Assembly: GCF_003056405.1 (NCBI RefSeq)
Contig: NZ_PYVZ01000002.1
Coordinates: forward strand, 62,001-126,000
From: Devosia indica
GTDB lineage: Bacteria > Pseudomonadota > Alphaproteobacteria > Rhizobiales > Devosiaceae
Direction of reading: 5' to 3'
Length of the DNA stretch: 64,000 nucleotides
A program made the position numbers and the translations under genes. The notes under the pieces are model-generated. The model saw only the letters and a list, made by a program, of their open reading frames with translations, ran no database searches and was not told the DNA's origin. Below are positions 26,875 to 35,756 of the stretch, piece after piece; positions within the stretch are counted from its first letter, which is position 1, and the number at the start of each line of letters is the position of its first letter.

Positions 26875-28458
26875 TTACTGGCACGTCAGTGTCTGTCCGA
26901 GAAAAGAGAATCCGCAGCCAATCGCGTATTGCTCCGCAATGGCGCTCGCCGCATCTTCGGGGACGCCATGGGCCTCGATTTCGATCAGAGCCACCAGGCT
27001 TTCGTCCGGCGCCAGGAGACTGAACCAGAGGAAGGGCCGGCCTGAGGGATAAGTACCGCCATAGACAAAGCCCAGATCGCTTTCGGATTGCAGGTCGAAG
27101 GTGACATTCCGGCCCGGCAGCAGGGCACGGCCCCTGTCGAACAAGAGCGTATTGCCGACATGGACCAGCACGCGATTGCTGCCATAGTCAAACACGTCGC
27201 CATAGTAGCTCGATCCGGCCAGAATCAGAGGCAGGTCTGATTGCGGCCGGGGCAATTGGCCGTCCACAACCGCTGCCTGATTGAAATTTTCGAAGCGTTG
27301 GAAGTCGAGATAATCCATGGCGTCGGCCAGGTCTTCCTCAATAGTGGCAAAGGGAGGCGTGAACATCGCGTTGAACCCGCCCTTCTTGAAGATACGGCGT
27401 GCCGCTTCGCCACCCGTGCCCAGGGTCGACCAGCCGTCAGGGCGGTGAAACAGCGTAACCATAGGACGGACGGCGCCGGCGACCCCGGGAGCTGTGTAGA
27501 GCGAGAGGTCGACATCGCCGTCAAGCCACGCCTGGTCGCTTGGCAAGGCGCAATAGGTGACGTCGAGGGGATTGTCGGGACCCATGCGGAAGCCGCTGAG
27601 GGCTTGGCCGGATTCGTTGCTGGCGAAGTCCGTGAGGAATTCGGTGCCCACAGCGTCCGGCGCGGCTTCAAAGTAGGTGTTCTTGTGGTGGGCCAACAGG
27701 CGCAGGCAAGCATTGCGAATGGCCGTCGGCTTGTCCCCAATCCAGTGGCCGAGGGCAGACGGTGGCAGGTGACTGCGGGTAAGGTAATAATCCTCGCCGG
27801 TCGTAACGTCATAGGATTCATCGGGGCCCATGCTGACGACATAACCGAGGATGTTCGGGTCGACATTCCAGTCGACCAGTTTTTGCACCATCAGGGAAAT
27901 ATCCTCCCGGCTGGCCCCCAGCACTGTGTCCATGCCGTGTGCCGCAACCAGGGTTTCCAGGTCTTCTGACGCGAAGTAGGGGGCGTGAAAGCCCAAGATA
28001 CCCATCGGCTCGACAATCCGGTCGCCATAGACGCCAATGCCCTGCTGACTCGAGTAGCCGGAACCGCCCAGAAAGGCGAAGGCGCAAGCCGAATAGCACT
28101 CGGCCCAGGACTCAACCACGGTCGTGATGGCACGGTCGCGCATCATCTGGGCCAGTTTCAGGCCTTCAATGTAGTTGCCGCCAGGGCTGTGCATGGTCAT
28201 CACGGCACAATTGCCGCCTTCAGTGGGCAGCGATTGGACATCGCATTCCACAATCTGGTCGATCATTTCGGCAAGGGCATCCGCATCGCCTTGCAGAACC
28301 GGCCCTTCATAATGGAAGTGCGGCACAAATCGCTCGGCGGAGTAGTGGTTGGAGATAAAGGATATCGTGGCAGCAGAAGCTGTCGGCAGCGCAAGGCCCC
28401 AGGCCAGGAGGCCTCCGAACACTGTTGCTGCCGTGCGCCCAAATGTCCCTATTGCCAT
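26875..28458 (-). CDS. exported ClpP/SppA-like (COG3904-type) protein
   Basis: 527 residues from the second of two tandem ATGs, 5 nt after AGGAGG. A signal peptide (MAIGTFGRTAATVFGGLLAW then GLALPTASA) directs it to the periplasm. The N-terminal domain has the crotonase-fold serine protease layout of COG3904: MHSPGGNYIEGL (91-94 SPGG), ECYSACAFAFLGG with candidate nucleophile Ser123, and GILGFHAPYF with candidate His158. The C-terminal 300 residues have no recognised domain. A possible periplasmic peptidase; no substrate is known. First gene of the minus-strand cluster ending at 25531. Confidence 0.65.
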   Translation of the reverse strand: MAIGTFGRTAATVFGGLLAWGLALPTASAATISFISNHYSAERFVPHFHYEGPVLQGDADALAEMIDQIVECDVQSLPTEGGNCAVMTMHSPGGNYIEGLKLAQMMRDRAITTVVESWAECYSACAFAFLGGSGYSSQQGIGVYGDRIVEPMGILGFHAPYFASEDLETLVAAHGMDTVLGASREDISLMVQKLVDWNVDPNILGYVVSMGPDESYDVTTGEDYYLTRSHLPPSALGHWIGDKPTAIRNACLRLLAHHKNTYFEAAPDAVGTEFLTDFASNESGQALSGFRMGPDNPLDVTYCALPSDQAWLDGDVDLSLYTAPGVAGAVRPMVTLFHRPDGWSTLGTGGEAARRIFKKGGFNAMFTPPFATIEEDLADAMDYLDFQRFENFNQAAVVDGQLPRPQSDLPLILAGSSYYGDVFDYGSNRVLVHVGNTLLFDRGRALLPGRNVTFDLQSESDLGFVYGGTYPSGRPFLWFSLLAPDESLVALIEIEAHGVPEDAASAIAEQYAIGCGFSFLGQTLTCQ

Positions 28459-28585
28459 CATTCCCTCCTCACGCCGGATGTGGCCTGAAGGTAGCTGGAT
28501 GCACGCCCATGCCACATACCCCGTTCGGGGGAGCGCATGATTGTGGCGAGGGGGTTAGGCTGGAGAAGAATCTGGAGACATCAGT

Positions 28586-29416
28586 ATGATGCGCGTCAAT
28601 CTTCCCCATGGTTTGGTCCTGACCCTGGCTTTGCTTGCAAGCCCAGCAGCGATGCTCCCGCCCAACGCGGTGATTGCTGCCGAAACAGTGGGACTGGGCG
28701 ACGGCGCAAGCATCGACATTCTTGAGTATCTCATCGAGACCAGTCCGAACGGACACAAGACGGTCGTTGTCATGGCCAAGCCAAATTTCGATCCCGAGCC
28801 TTTCGGGGCGGTGCCATCCGATAACTTCGCCCGACGTGTCGAGCCTCTGTGCGCCGGCCTGGTGGGCAATAGCCGGGACAGCCTTGAGGCAGAAGGTGTG
28901 GGGGCAGTTCGGGTGCGGTGGGACTTCGAGCCGAGTTATGACACTGGCTCACCGAGCGAAATCAAGATCTCCCGCTTTCACGAGTTTGTCTACGACATTG
29001 ACGAGAACTGGAAATGCATTCCGCGCCCGCTTGGGGTTGGTCTGGACAATCTCTCGCCGGAACTCCCCAGTGGGTTGGATGTCAGCCTGCGCTATATCGA
29101 GCAGGGGCCGCGGGCCAGGCAGCTCGCCCTGACCTATCAATCTGCCTTGCCCCTGGAAGAGGTCAGCGACGAAGTTCTTGAGAACGCGGCCATCGAACTG
29201 TGTATCGTGCATGGGGACCTGATCCTGGCTGACCGGCGCCGATACTATGAGCAATTGGAAGCGGGGCTGGTGTCGATCGGCTTTGTGCAAACCGACGACC
29301 GCGGAATGGAATTGGAGCGGCGTGTTCTGTTTGGCGTGCTGGATGATAGCTGCAATACAGGGTTGAGCTCCACATTGGCCGATGCCATCCGCGAGACGGT
29401 GGCCGGAGGCAGCTAG
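28586..29416 (+). CDS. hypothetical exported protein
   Basis: 276 residues, divergent from the ClpP-like gene with a 127-bp gap in which no clear promoter was identified. A signal peptide (HGLVLTLALLASPAAMLPP) is followed by about 240 residues. The mature part has four Cys residues (EPLCAG, NWKCIP, ELCIVH, DDSCNT) fitting two disulfides, and a C-terminal half with LCIVHGDLILADRRRYYEQLE. No family recognised with confidence. Expression context suggests a partner of the adjacent exported proteins (inference). Confidence 0.65.
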   Translation: MMRVNLPHGLVLTLALLASPAAMLPPNAVIAAETVGLGDGASIDILEYLIETSPNGHKTVVVMAKPNFDPEPFGAVPSDNFARRVEPLCAGLVGNSRDSLEAEGVGAVRVRWDFEPSYDTGSPSEIKISRFHEFVYDIDENWKCIPRPLGVGLDNLSPELPSGLDVSLRYIEQGPRARQLALTYQSALPLEEVSDEVLENAAIELCIVHGDLILADRRRYYEQLEAGLVSIGFVQTDDRGMELERRVLFGVLDDSCNTGLSSTLADAIRETVAGGS

Positions 29417-29634
29417 GCGGGGCGCCGGCAACAAGAAATCTGATGCATTGGGTCGTTCCGACGCTGCCATGAATTACCGGCACGGCCTGGTCTTCAGGTC
29501 ATGCCGCCCCGAACGCAAATTCTGCTCCGATGTTCATCGTGACGGAGCCTAGCCGGTTTCTCCGGTCACGAACTCTTGGATATCATGTGTCACAGAACCG
29601 TTGCGTCCGTCGAAATGATGTGCTTAGTTCATTT
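29417..29634. other. noncoding stretch upstream of the LacI-type regulon
   Basis: No credible gene. Short open frames here lack ribosome sites and overlap the operators. An imperfect inverted repeat near 29480-29505 might act as a weak terminator for the exported-protein gene, but it lacks a T-tract. The segment ends at the first LacI-type operator. Confidence 0.4.
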
Positions 29635-29650
29635 TTGCATACGAATGCAA
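29635..29650. promoter_or_regulatory. LacI-type operator 1 of the binding-protein operon
   Basis: TTGCATACGAATGCAA, 16-bp palindrome with one off-centre mismatch pair, identical to the site at 38952. Centre lies 24 bp from the next operator. The T(T)GCATACG(T/A)ATGCA(A) form is typical of LacI-family operators; the likely regulator is encoded at 37836. Confidence 0.75.
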
Positions 29651-29659
29651 AGTTAGTCA

Positions 29660-29673
29660 TGCATACGTATGCA
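29660..29673. promoter_or_regulatory. LacI-type operator 2 of the binding-protein operon
   Basis: TGCATACGTATGCA, perfect 14-bp palindrome, 90 bp upstream of the binding-protein start. Two tandem sites about 24 bp apart suggest tight repression of the transporter promoter. Confidence 0.75.
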
Positions 29674-29762
29674 GAGGGTTGGAACGTCAAATTGAGCTTG
29701 GTACCGCCAGCGGTGCTGCCAAGAGGGTGGGTACGGAAGTGCCCAAAGTCAGGAGAACTAAT

Positions 29763-31001
29763 ATGAAGCCCATTCTTATGCTTGCCGTCTCGGCGGCTGC
29801 CTTGGCCCTTGGAACGGGCAGCGCCTTTGCCGATTGCGGCGTGGAGGCCGGGTCGGTACGCATTCTGAGCAATGATTTTGAAGCGTTGCGGATCATCAAT
29901 GCGACTGCGCAGGAATGCGCGACTGATGCGGTGACCGTAACGGCCAATGCGACTGCCGAGCACAAGGAAATTCAGGTGCCGGCATTGACGATCAATCCTG
30001 CCGAATACTCGGTGGCTGTTGTTGCCAACAACTCCATCGTGCCGCTGCTCAACGAAGACCTGATCCGTCCGCTTGACGATCTGGTGGCAGAATATGGCCA
30101 GGACCTGCTGCCCAGCCAGCTCGTCAGGATCGATGGCAAGATCATGGCCATCGCCTTCATGGGCAATGGCCAGCACATGTTCTATCGCAAGGATATTCTC
30201 GAGCAAGCCGGCGTCCAGCCTCCGACCAGCTATGACGATGTGCTGGCTGCTGCTGCCGCTATCAAGGAAGCCGGTCTGATGGACTATCCGCTTGCAGCTT
30301 CCGTCAAGCCGGGTTGGGACCTGGCTGCCGAATTCGTTAATTCCTATCTCGGGACGGGTGCTGATTTCTTTGCGCCGGGCAGTGCCGAGTTGACCATCGA
30401 CAATGAGAATGGCCTGGAAGTGTTGCGTGTCATGCGAGACATGACGGCGTTCATGGACCCGGACTATCTCACCTTCGACGCCACCGAGATCCAGAAGGAA
30501 TACGAAGCGGGCAACGTTGCGATCATGAATGAATGGGGCTCGCTGGGCGGCGCCGTTCTCGATGATGAAGGTGCGGTCGAAGGCGTGGTTGAGAACACCG
30601 TCCTGACAGCGGCTCCGACCATCGGTGGTGGTTCCATTCCGGCGGCAGCTCTTTGGTGGGATGGCTTCACGATCGCCAAGAATATCTCCGATGAAGATGC
30701 CGAAGCGTCCTTCCGCGCCATGGTGCACGGCATCAGCCCGGAGATGATGGCGGCCAACAAGGATGCAGCAACCTGGCTGATCGCCGGCTATGAGCCTGGC
30801 CCTGCAGCGGTCGGCGTTATTGCCAACGCCAATGGCGGCGCCCGCGCCTATCCGATGCAGCCCTATATGGGCCTGCTGCACACAGCGCTCTCGACTGAAC
30901 TGGCCGAGTTCGTGGCGGGTTCGGAAGATGCCGAACAGGCCCTGGCCGACGTCAAGGCTGCCTATGACACAGCCGCCCGCGAGGCCGGTTTCCTTCAGTA
31001 A
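29763..31001 (+). CDS. extracellular solute-binding protein, family 1 (sugar-type importer)
   Basis: 412 residues from the ATG at 29763, which has AGGAGA upstream. Signal peptide MKPILMLAVSAAALALGTGS then AFADCGVEAG. The protein has the cluster-B fold look of family 1 carbohydrate-binding proteins (FYRKDILEQAGVQPPTSYDD, AIMNEWGSLGG, PAAALWWDGFTIAKN). It is the first gene of an SBP-permease-permease-ATPase operon under two LacI-type operators. The ligand is unknown; regulon enzymes do not look like ordinary sugar catabolism. Confidence 0.88.
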   Translation: MKPILMLAVSAAALALGTGSAFADCGVEAGSVRILSNDFEALRIINATAQECATDAVTVTANATAEHKEIQVPALTINPAEYSVAVVANNSIVPLLNEDLIRPLDDLVAEYGQDLLPSQLVRIDGKIMAIAFMGNGQHMFYRKDILEQAGVQPPTSYDDVLAAAAAIKEAGLMDYPLAASVKPGWDLAAEFVNSYLGTGADFFAPGSAELTIDNENGLEVLRVMRDMTAFMDPDYLTFDATEIQKEYEAGNVAIMNEWGSLGGAVLDDEGAVEGVVENTVLTAAPTIGGGSIPAAALWWDGFTIAKNISDEDAEASFRAMVHGISPEMMAANKDAATWLIAGYEPGPAAVGVIANANGGARAYPMQPYMGLLHTALSTELAEFVAGSEDAEQALADVKAAYDTAAREAGFLQ

Positions 31002-31023
31002 GTCCTCCCTAGGACACGCTGCG

Positions 31024-31047
31024 CCTCCTCCCGCAAGCGGGGGGAGG
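31024..31047 (+). promoter_or_regulatory. intercistronic hairpin after the solute-binding protein gene
   Basis: CCTCCTCCCGC / GCGGGGGGAGG: 11-bp arms with one G-U pair and a tiny AA loop (inner pairs probably open). It lies 22 bp after the binding-protein stop in a 166-bp gap before the permease start at 31168. No T-tract. The rest of the gap shows nothing recognisable. Confidence 0.6.
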
Positions 31048-31167
31048 TGAGCGGATCCATAGCCCGCGAGGCGATGATATCCGCATAGCCGGAATTTGGC
31101 TTTGCGCCGCGTGCGGGGCCGTTCCATTCTCGTTGCCGACAGACGAAGTGCACTGAGGAGGCAGGCA

Positions 31168-32199
31168 ATGCCGAACAAGACATTCTTTGCTTTCATCCTG
31201 CCATCGCTGATTGCCATGGTGCTGTTCATCGCGCTGCCGATCGTGTCGGTTGTGGTGCAGTCTCTCTATGTGAGCCATGAGCAGATCATGGTGGAAGTCG
31301 AGAATTGCCAGCCCTTCGGTGGCTGTTCCACCGAACTGCGCGTGGACACAGCGGCGACTGCCGCATTGCGCGAAGAGCAGCCGCTGGGGCGGTTCAACGG
31401 CCTGGGCACTTATGTCAATCGCGCCCATCTGGCCACGACCGAACTGGGCGTCATTCTGTCCAGTGAGCGCAGCATTGGCGAGAAATGGGCGCAAATCCTC
31501 AATCTGCCATTCTACAAAGCGCTGATCTTCACGCTGGTTTATTGTTTTGTGGTTACGCCGCTGGCCATGGCACTGGGTTTCACCATCGCGCTGGCGGTCA
31601 ATGCCTTGCCCAAGGTGACCAAAGGCCCGATCATCTTTTTCTCGCTGTTGCCCATGATCATCACACCACTGATTGGCTCGCTGATCCTGTATTGGATGCT
31701 GAGTCCCAATGGTATTCTGGGCGCCACCATCCAGCATATCTTCAATGATCCGACCTTGTCGTTGCGCGCATCTCCTGCGCTGACCTGGGGGGCTTTGTTG
31801 ACCTATGGCGTCTGGACCAATGCGCCGTTCTCTTTCGTGGTGTTCTATGCAGGTCTGCAGACGGTTCCCGGTGATACGTTGGAATCGGCGATGATCGACG
31901 GCGCCTCACGCTGGGAACGTATTCGCTATGTCATCATCCCGCACCTGGCCCCGCTCGCGACCTTCGTGGCGCTGGTGCAGCTAATGGACAATTTCCGTGT
32001 CTTCGAACCCATTGTCGGCTTTTCAGCAGAGGCCAATGCGACCTCGTTGAGCTGGCTGATCTACAACGATCTGACCGGGGATTCGCAGCAGTTCGGTTCG
32101 GCCGGCGCGACATCGGTGCTGACCATCCTGGGTGTTGTCATCCTCCTCTCGCCGGTGCTGGTGCGCACCTGGCGCGAATTCAAGCACAAGGCGGTGTGA
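31168..32199 (+). CDS. ABC transporter permease (MalF type)
   Basis: 343 residues from the ATG with GGAGG ten bases upstream. N-terminal membrane span FFAFILPSLIAMVLFIALPI, then a periplasmic loop of about 90 residues containing a Cys pair (NCQPFGGCS), then five membrane segments. The EAA loop reads ESAMIDGASRWERIRYVIIPHL. MalF-type partner of the next permease, with which it overlaps or abuts. Confidence 0.88.
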   Translation: MPNKTFFAFILPSLIAMVLFIALPIVSVVVQSLYVSHEQIMVEVENCQPFGGCSTELRVDTAATAALREEQPLGRFNGLGTYVNRAHLATTELGVILSSERSIGEKWAQILNLPFYKALIFTLVYCFVVTPLAMALGFTIALAVNALPKVTKGPIIFFSLLPMIITPLIGSLILYWMLSPNGILGATIQHIFNDPTLSLRASPALTWGALLTYGVWTNAPFSFVVFYAGLQTVPGDTLESAMIDGASRWERIRYVIIPHLAPLATFVALVQLMDNFRVFEPIVGFSAEANATSLSWLIYNDLTGDSQQFGSAGATSVLTILGVVILLSPVLVRTWREFKHKAV

Positions 32200-32201
32200 T
32201 C

Positions 32202-33086
32202 ATGTCCGAAGCAATGGCCCATAAGCGCCCAGCTCTGCTCAACACCTTCATCTATGACTTCATCGTCCTCTGGGTGATCCTGGCTGCCGTGCCGTTTTTG
32301 TGGACGGTCTGGGGCTCGTTCAAGGTGGAGGCCGATTTCTTCTCCCGCGAGAGCTGGTGGAATGCGATTTTCGGTACGGCCACGATGCGTGAGACCGGTG
32401 CGGCGTTCACGGGGGACGGCTATTATGGCGCCTGGATTACGCGTGATTTCTGGAAAGCCGCGTTCAATACGATCATTGTCACCATCTGCGTGACAACGAT
32501 CTCTTTGACCCTTGGCACGCTGGGCGGTTATGCGCTGGCCCGCTCGGGCAAGAATTATGCATTCTGGATCCTGATCGCGGCACTGGTCTTCCGGGCCATG
32601 CCGCATATCACATTGGTTTCGGGCTATCTGCTGCCGTTTTTCCAGCTCAATATCTGGGGCGTGTTGCCCACTTCGATCATCGTATTGGTGGCGATCAACC
32701 AGCCCTTCACATTGTGGATGTTGCACTCCTTCTTCCTCTCGATCCCCAAGGATCTGGATGAGAGCGCAATGGTGGATGGCTGCACTCGTTTCCAGGCGTT
32801 CCGGCTGGTCATCATGCCGGTGATGTGGCCGGGCGTGGTCACGACCGGGCTGTTCAGCTTTCTGCTCGGCTATAACGACTTTGCGGTCACGGCCATGCTG
32901 CTGAGCGCGGAAAACCAGACCATGGTGCCCAAGATCTCAAGCTTCCTGGGCTCGATCCAGGAAACCGGCAATGTGATGTTCGCCGTTGCTGCCGTGGTAT
33001 CGGCCACGGTGCCGCTGTTTATTCTCGTCCTCTTCTTCCAACGCCAGATTGTCAGCGGCCTGACCGCTGGCGCTGTGAAAGGCTGA
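32202..33086 (+). CDS. ABC transporter permease (MalG type)
   Basis: 294 residues, six membrane segments. EAA loop DESAMVDGCTRFQAFRLVIM contacts the ATPase. A longer-than-usual periplasmic loop near residues 45-85 (FFSRESWWNAIFGTATMRET) follows the first span. GTG at 32196, overlapping the previous stop as GTGA, is an alternative start; the ATG at 32202 was chosen. Confidence 0.87.
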   Translation: MSEAMAHKRPALLNTFIYDFIVLWVILAAVPFLWTVWGSFKVEADFFSRESWWNAIFGTATMRETGAAFTGDGYYGAWITRDFWKAAFNTIIVTICVTTISLTLGTLGGYALARSGKNYAFWILIAALVFRAMPHITLVSGYLLPFFQLNIWGVLPTSIIVLVAINQPFTLWMLHSFFLSIPKDLDESAMVDGCTRFQAFRLVIMPVMWPGVVTTGLFSFLLGYNDFAVTAMLLSAENQTMVPKISSFLGSIQETGNVMFAVAAVVSATVPLFILVLFFQRQIVSGLTAGAVKG

Positions 33087-33092
33087 TCCAAT

Positions 33093-34145
33093 ATGGCCCA
33101 GATCCGTCTCAAGAATGTCTCCAAGCGCTGGAACAAGTTTGTCGGCGTTGACAATTTCAACCTCGATATTGCCGACCAGGAATTCCTGGTTCTGCTGGGG
33201 CCTTCGGGTTGCGGCAAGACCACGACGATGCGGATGATCGCGGGGCTCGAGGAGATCACCGAGGGTGAAATCTGGATCGGCGAGCGCATGGTCAACAAGC
33301 TCGAACCCAAGGATCGCGATATCTCGATGGTGTTCCAGAGCTATGGGCTCTATCCGAACATGACGGTCTACGAGAACATCCGCTTCCCGCTGAAGGTGCG
33401 TCGGATCCCCCAGGACCAGCATCATGAACGGGTGATGAAGGCGGCCGCGATGGTCGAACTCGAACCATTCCTGGAACGGCGCCCGGCGGCACTGTCCGGC
33501 GGGCAGCGGCAGCGCGTGGCCCTGGCGCGTGCCATTGTGCGTGAGCCGAATGCCTTCCTGATGGATGAGCCGCTCTCCAATCTCGATGCCAAGTTGCGCG
33601 TGTCCACCCGAGCGCAGATCAAGAACTTGCACCACGCACTCAAGACGACGACGATCTACGTGACGCACGACCAGATCGAGGCCATGACGCTGGCGGATCG
33701 CGTGGTGGTGATGAACAAGGGCCTGGTGCAACAGGTCGGCACGCCGATGGAAATCTATGACCGGCCGGCCAATACCTTTGTTGCGAGCTTCATCGGCTCG
33801 CCGGCGATGAATCTGGTCAGTGGTTCGATCGAGAATGGCGTTTTCACCAGCGACGGCATCCGTATCGAAGGGTTGCCGCATCGCGCCAGCGGGGCGGTGA
33901 CGCTGGGGTTCCGGGCCGAGGATGCCAATCTCGCCGAGGCCAATGGTCAGATCGAGGCGCCGATCTACACGGTGGAACTGCTCGGGGAGGCGACCATGCT
34001 CTCGATGCGGGTGGCCGGAGAGCTGGTTTCGATCAAGGTCGGCAAGGACTATCGTGCCGAGATCGGCGATTTGGCGCGGATCGCCATTCCAGCTTCAGCC
34101 TGCCATATCTTCGACCAGTCAACCGGCGCACGGATCGAGGCCTGA
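33093..34145 (+). CDS. ABC transporter ATP-binding protein (UgpC/MsmX type)
   Basis: 350-residue ATPase of the sugar-importer class. Walker A GPSGCGKTT, Q-loop MVFQSYGLYPNMTVYENI, signature LSGGQRQRVALARAIV, Walker B AFLMDEPLSNLDAKLR, switch TIYVTHDQIEAMTLADR, then a C-terminal TOBE/OB regulatory domain. Lies 6 bp after the permease and 3 bp before the amidase, so the amidase product probably acts on the imported compound. Confidence 0.92.
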   Translation: MAQIRLKNVSKRWNKFVGVDNFNLDIADQEFLVLLGPSGCGKTTTMRMIAGLEEITEGEIWIGERMVNKLEPKDRDISMVFQSYGLYPNMTVYENIRFPLKVRRIPQDQHHERVMKAAAMVELEPFLERRPAALSGGQRQRVALARAIVREPNAFLMDEPLSNLDAKLRVSTRAQIKNLHHALKTTTIYVTHDQIEAMTLADRVVVMNKGLVQQVGTPMEIYDRPANTFVASFIGSPAMNLVSGSIENGVFTSDGIRIEGLPHRASGAVTLGFRAEDANLAEANGQIEAPIYTVELLGEATMLSMRVAGELVSIKVGKDYRAEIGDLARIAIPASACHIFDQSTGARIEA

Positions 34146-34148
34146 ACC

Positions 34149-35666
34149 ATGACGCGGGACAGCGCTCCCAAGAGCCGGACCGAGGCTGCGTTGGAGCGTC
34201 ACGGGCTAAAAGTGTCGGCCAAGGAAGCGGATGGCCTGACGCGCCTCGCAACCTGGATGCATGAGGGGCTCTCAGCGCCCGCGCCGGAGTGGCCCGCGTC
34301 AGAGCGCAACGATGGGCTGGATCTGCCGATCACTGAACTGGCCGCGCGGTTGCGTGACGGGCGGCTGACCTCTGTGGCGCTGACCCGGGCGACGCTCGAC
34401 AGGATCGCGGCCCGCGACCAGGCTTATCTGAGCTTTTATGCTGTGTTGGAGGAGACTGCGCTGGCCGAAGCCGCCCGTGCCGACCAGGATCTGGCTTCAG
34501 GACTGGATCGGGGGCCGATGCATGGGATTCCCGTGGGCATCAAGGATCTCATCGATGTAGCGGGGGTGCCTACGACTGCCAACGCTCCGGGTCGCGCAAA
34601 GGCCGTCGCGGCGCAGGATGCCGAGGTGGTCCGCCGGCTGCGCGCTGGTGGCGCCATCATCATCGGCAAGCTGGCAACCTATGAATGGGCGACGGTTGGC
34701 CCAGACAAGTCGGGGCTGTTTCCGCCTGCGAAGAACCCGTGGCGACTCGATCATATTACCGGCGGGTCCTCGTCGGGCTGTGCGGCGGCGGTGGCCGGGG
34801 GGCTGGTGCGCACCTCGATTGGTACAGATACGGGTGGGTCAGTGCGCGGGCCATCGTTTTATTGCGGGACGGTGGGGCTGAAGCCGACCTTCGGCCTGGT
34901 CCCGACCTCGGGGGTACTCGATCTGGCCCCGAGCCTGGACCATGTCGGGCCAATCAGTGCCACGGTGGCCGACGCTGCGATAACGCTGGATGTGATGAGC
35001 GGGCGCGATGGCGAACGCCGTGCAGCGAGCCGGCTGGACGAACCGGTGTCCGGCCTGCGTATTGGCTATGCGCGCAACTGGTTTGTGCAGGACAGCCAGA
35101 CCATGCCCGCGGTGACGGCGGCGCTGGATGCGGCTGTCTCGGTGCTGTCTGCACAAGGGGCTGTGGTCCGCGAGGTCGAGATGCCGGAGGCTGCCACGAT
35201 CGAAGTTGCCGTGGCGGCGATCCTGCATGCAGAAAGTTTCAAATTGCATGCAGAGGCGCTGCGCGATCAGCCTGAAAGTTATGGCCGTCGTGCATTCCTC
35301 AGCCTCGCGGCAGGGCTGTCGCTGTCTGATGCCGAGGTGGAAAAGGCGCGCGCCATCGGGGCTTCGTTCCGGCGCGTCATCGATGAATTGCTGGATCAGT
35401 GTGATGTGCTGATGACCGCTGGGGCCCTGACCACGGCGCTGCCTGCCGCGCCCTTCGAAAAGGAGGCGGTGTGGACGCCGATGCGCACGATTGGCTTCAA
35501 CGTGTCGGGCCATCCGGTGCTGGCCGTGCCGGTCGGCTTTCATGATGGCCTTCCGATTGGCATGCAGATCATCGGGCGCCACCATGCGGAAGCGCGAATC
35601 GTGCAATTCGGCCATGCTTTCGAGCAAGCCACCGATATCAGCGTGCAGCGACCGCCGCCTCCGTGA
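34149..35666 (+). CDS. amidase (amidase-signature family)
   Basis: 505-residue amidohydrolase that cleaves a carboxamide by a Ser-Ser-Lys triad. Lys132 in GIKDLIDVAG, the GGSSSG loop (Ser207-209, cis-Ser) and nucleophile Ser231 in GTDTGGSVRGP are all in place. About 70 extra residues precede the usual N-terminal helix (LPITELAARLRDG). It follows the importer ATPase by 3 bp, so an amide-containing substrate is imported and hydrolysed (inference). No signal peptide. Confidence 0.88.
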   Translation: MTRDSAPKSRTEAALERHGLKVSAKEADGLTRLATWMHEGLSAPAPEWPASERNDGLDLPITELAARLRDGRLTSVALTRATLDRIAARDQAYLSFYAVLEETALAEAARADQDLASGLDRGPMHGIPVGIKDLIDVAGVPTTANAPGRAKAVAAQDAEVVRRLRAGGAIIIGKLATYEWATVGPDKSGLFPPAKNPWRLDHITGGSSSGCAAAVAGGLVRTSIGTDTGGSVRGPSFYCGTVGLKPTFGLVPTSGVLDLAPSLDHVGPISATVADAAITLDVMSGRDGERRAASRLDEPVSGLRIGYARNWFVQDSQTMPAVTAALDAAVSVLSAQGAVVREVEMPEAATIEVAVAAILHAESFKLHAEALRDQPESYGRRAFLSLAAGLSLSDAEVEKARAIGASFRRVIDELLDQCDVLMTAGALTTALPAAPFEKEAVWTPMRTIGFNVSGHPVLAVPVGFHDGLPIGMQIIGRHHAEARIVQFGHAFEQATDISVQRPPPP

Positions 35667-35709
35667 ATAGGGCGAAGGTCGTGCTTTCGCACGCCACCAA
35701 CTTGCTGTA

Positions 35710-35725
35710 TTGCATACGTATGCAA
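35710..35725. promoter_or_regulatory. LacI-type operator upstream of the first hisD homologue
   Basis: TTGCATACGTATGCAA, a perfect 16-bp palindrome, 31 bp upstream of the start at 35757. It would control the dehydrogenase-SDR-lacI transcript and thus gives autoregulation of the repressor. Confidence 0.78.
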
Positions 35726-35756
35726 ATTGCGAAACTGCTTAGAGAGGGGAGCACCC

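Noticed and set aside
29583-31229. 548-codon minus-strand frame opposite the family 1 binding-protein gene
   Set aside because: Runs through the LacI operators and the intercistronic hairpin; the sense strand has a signal peptide and family signatures.
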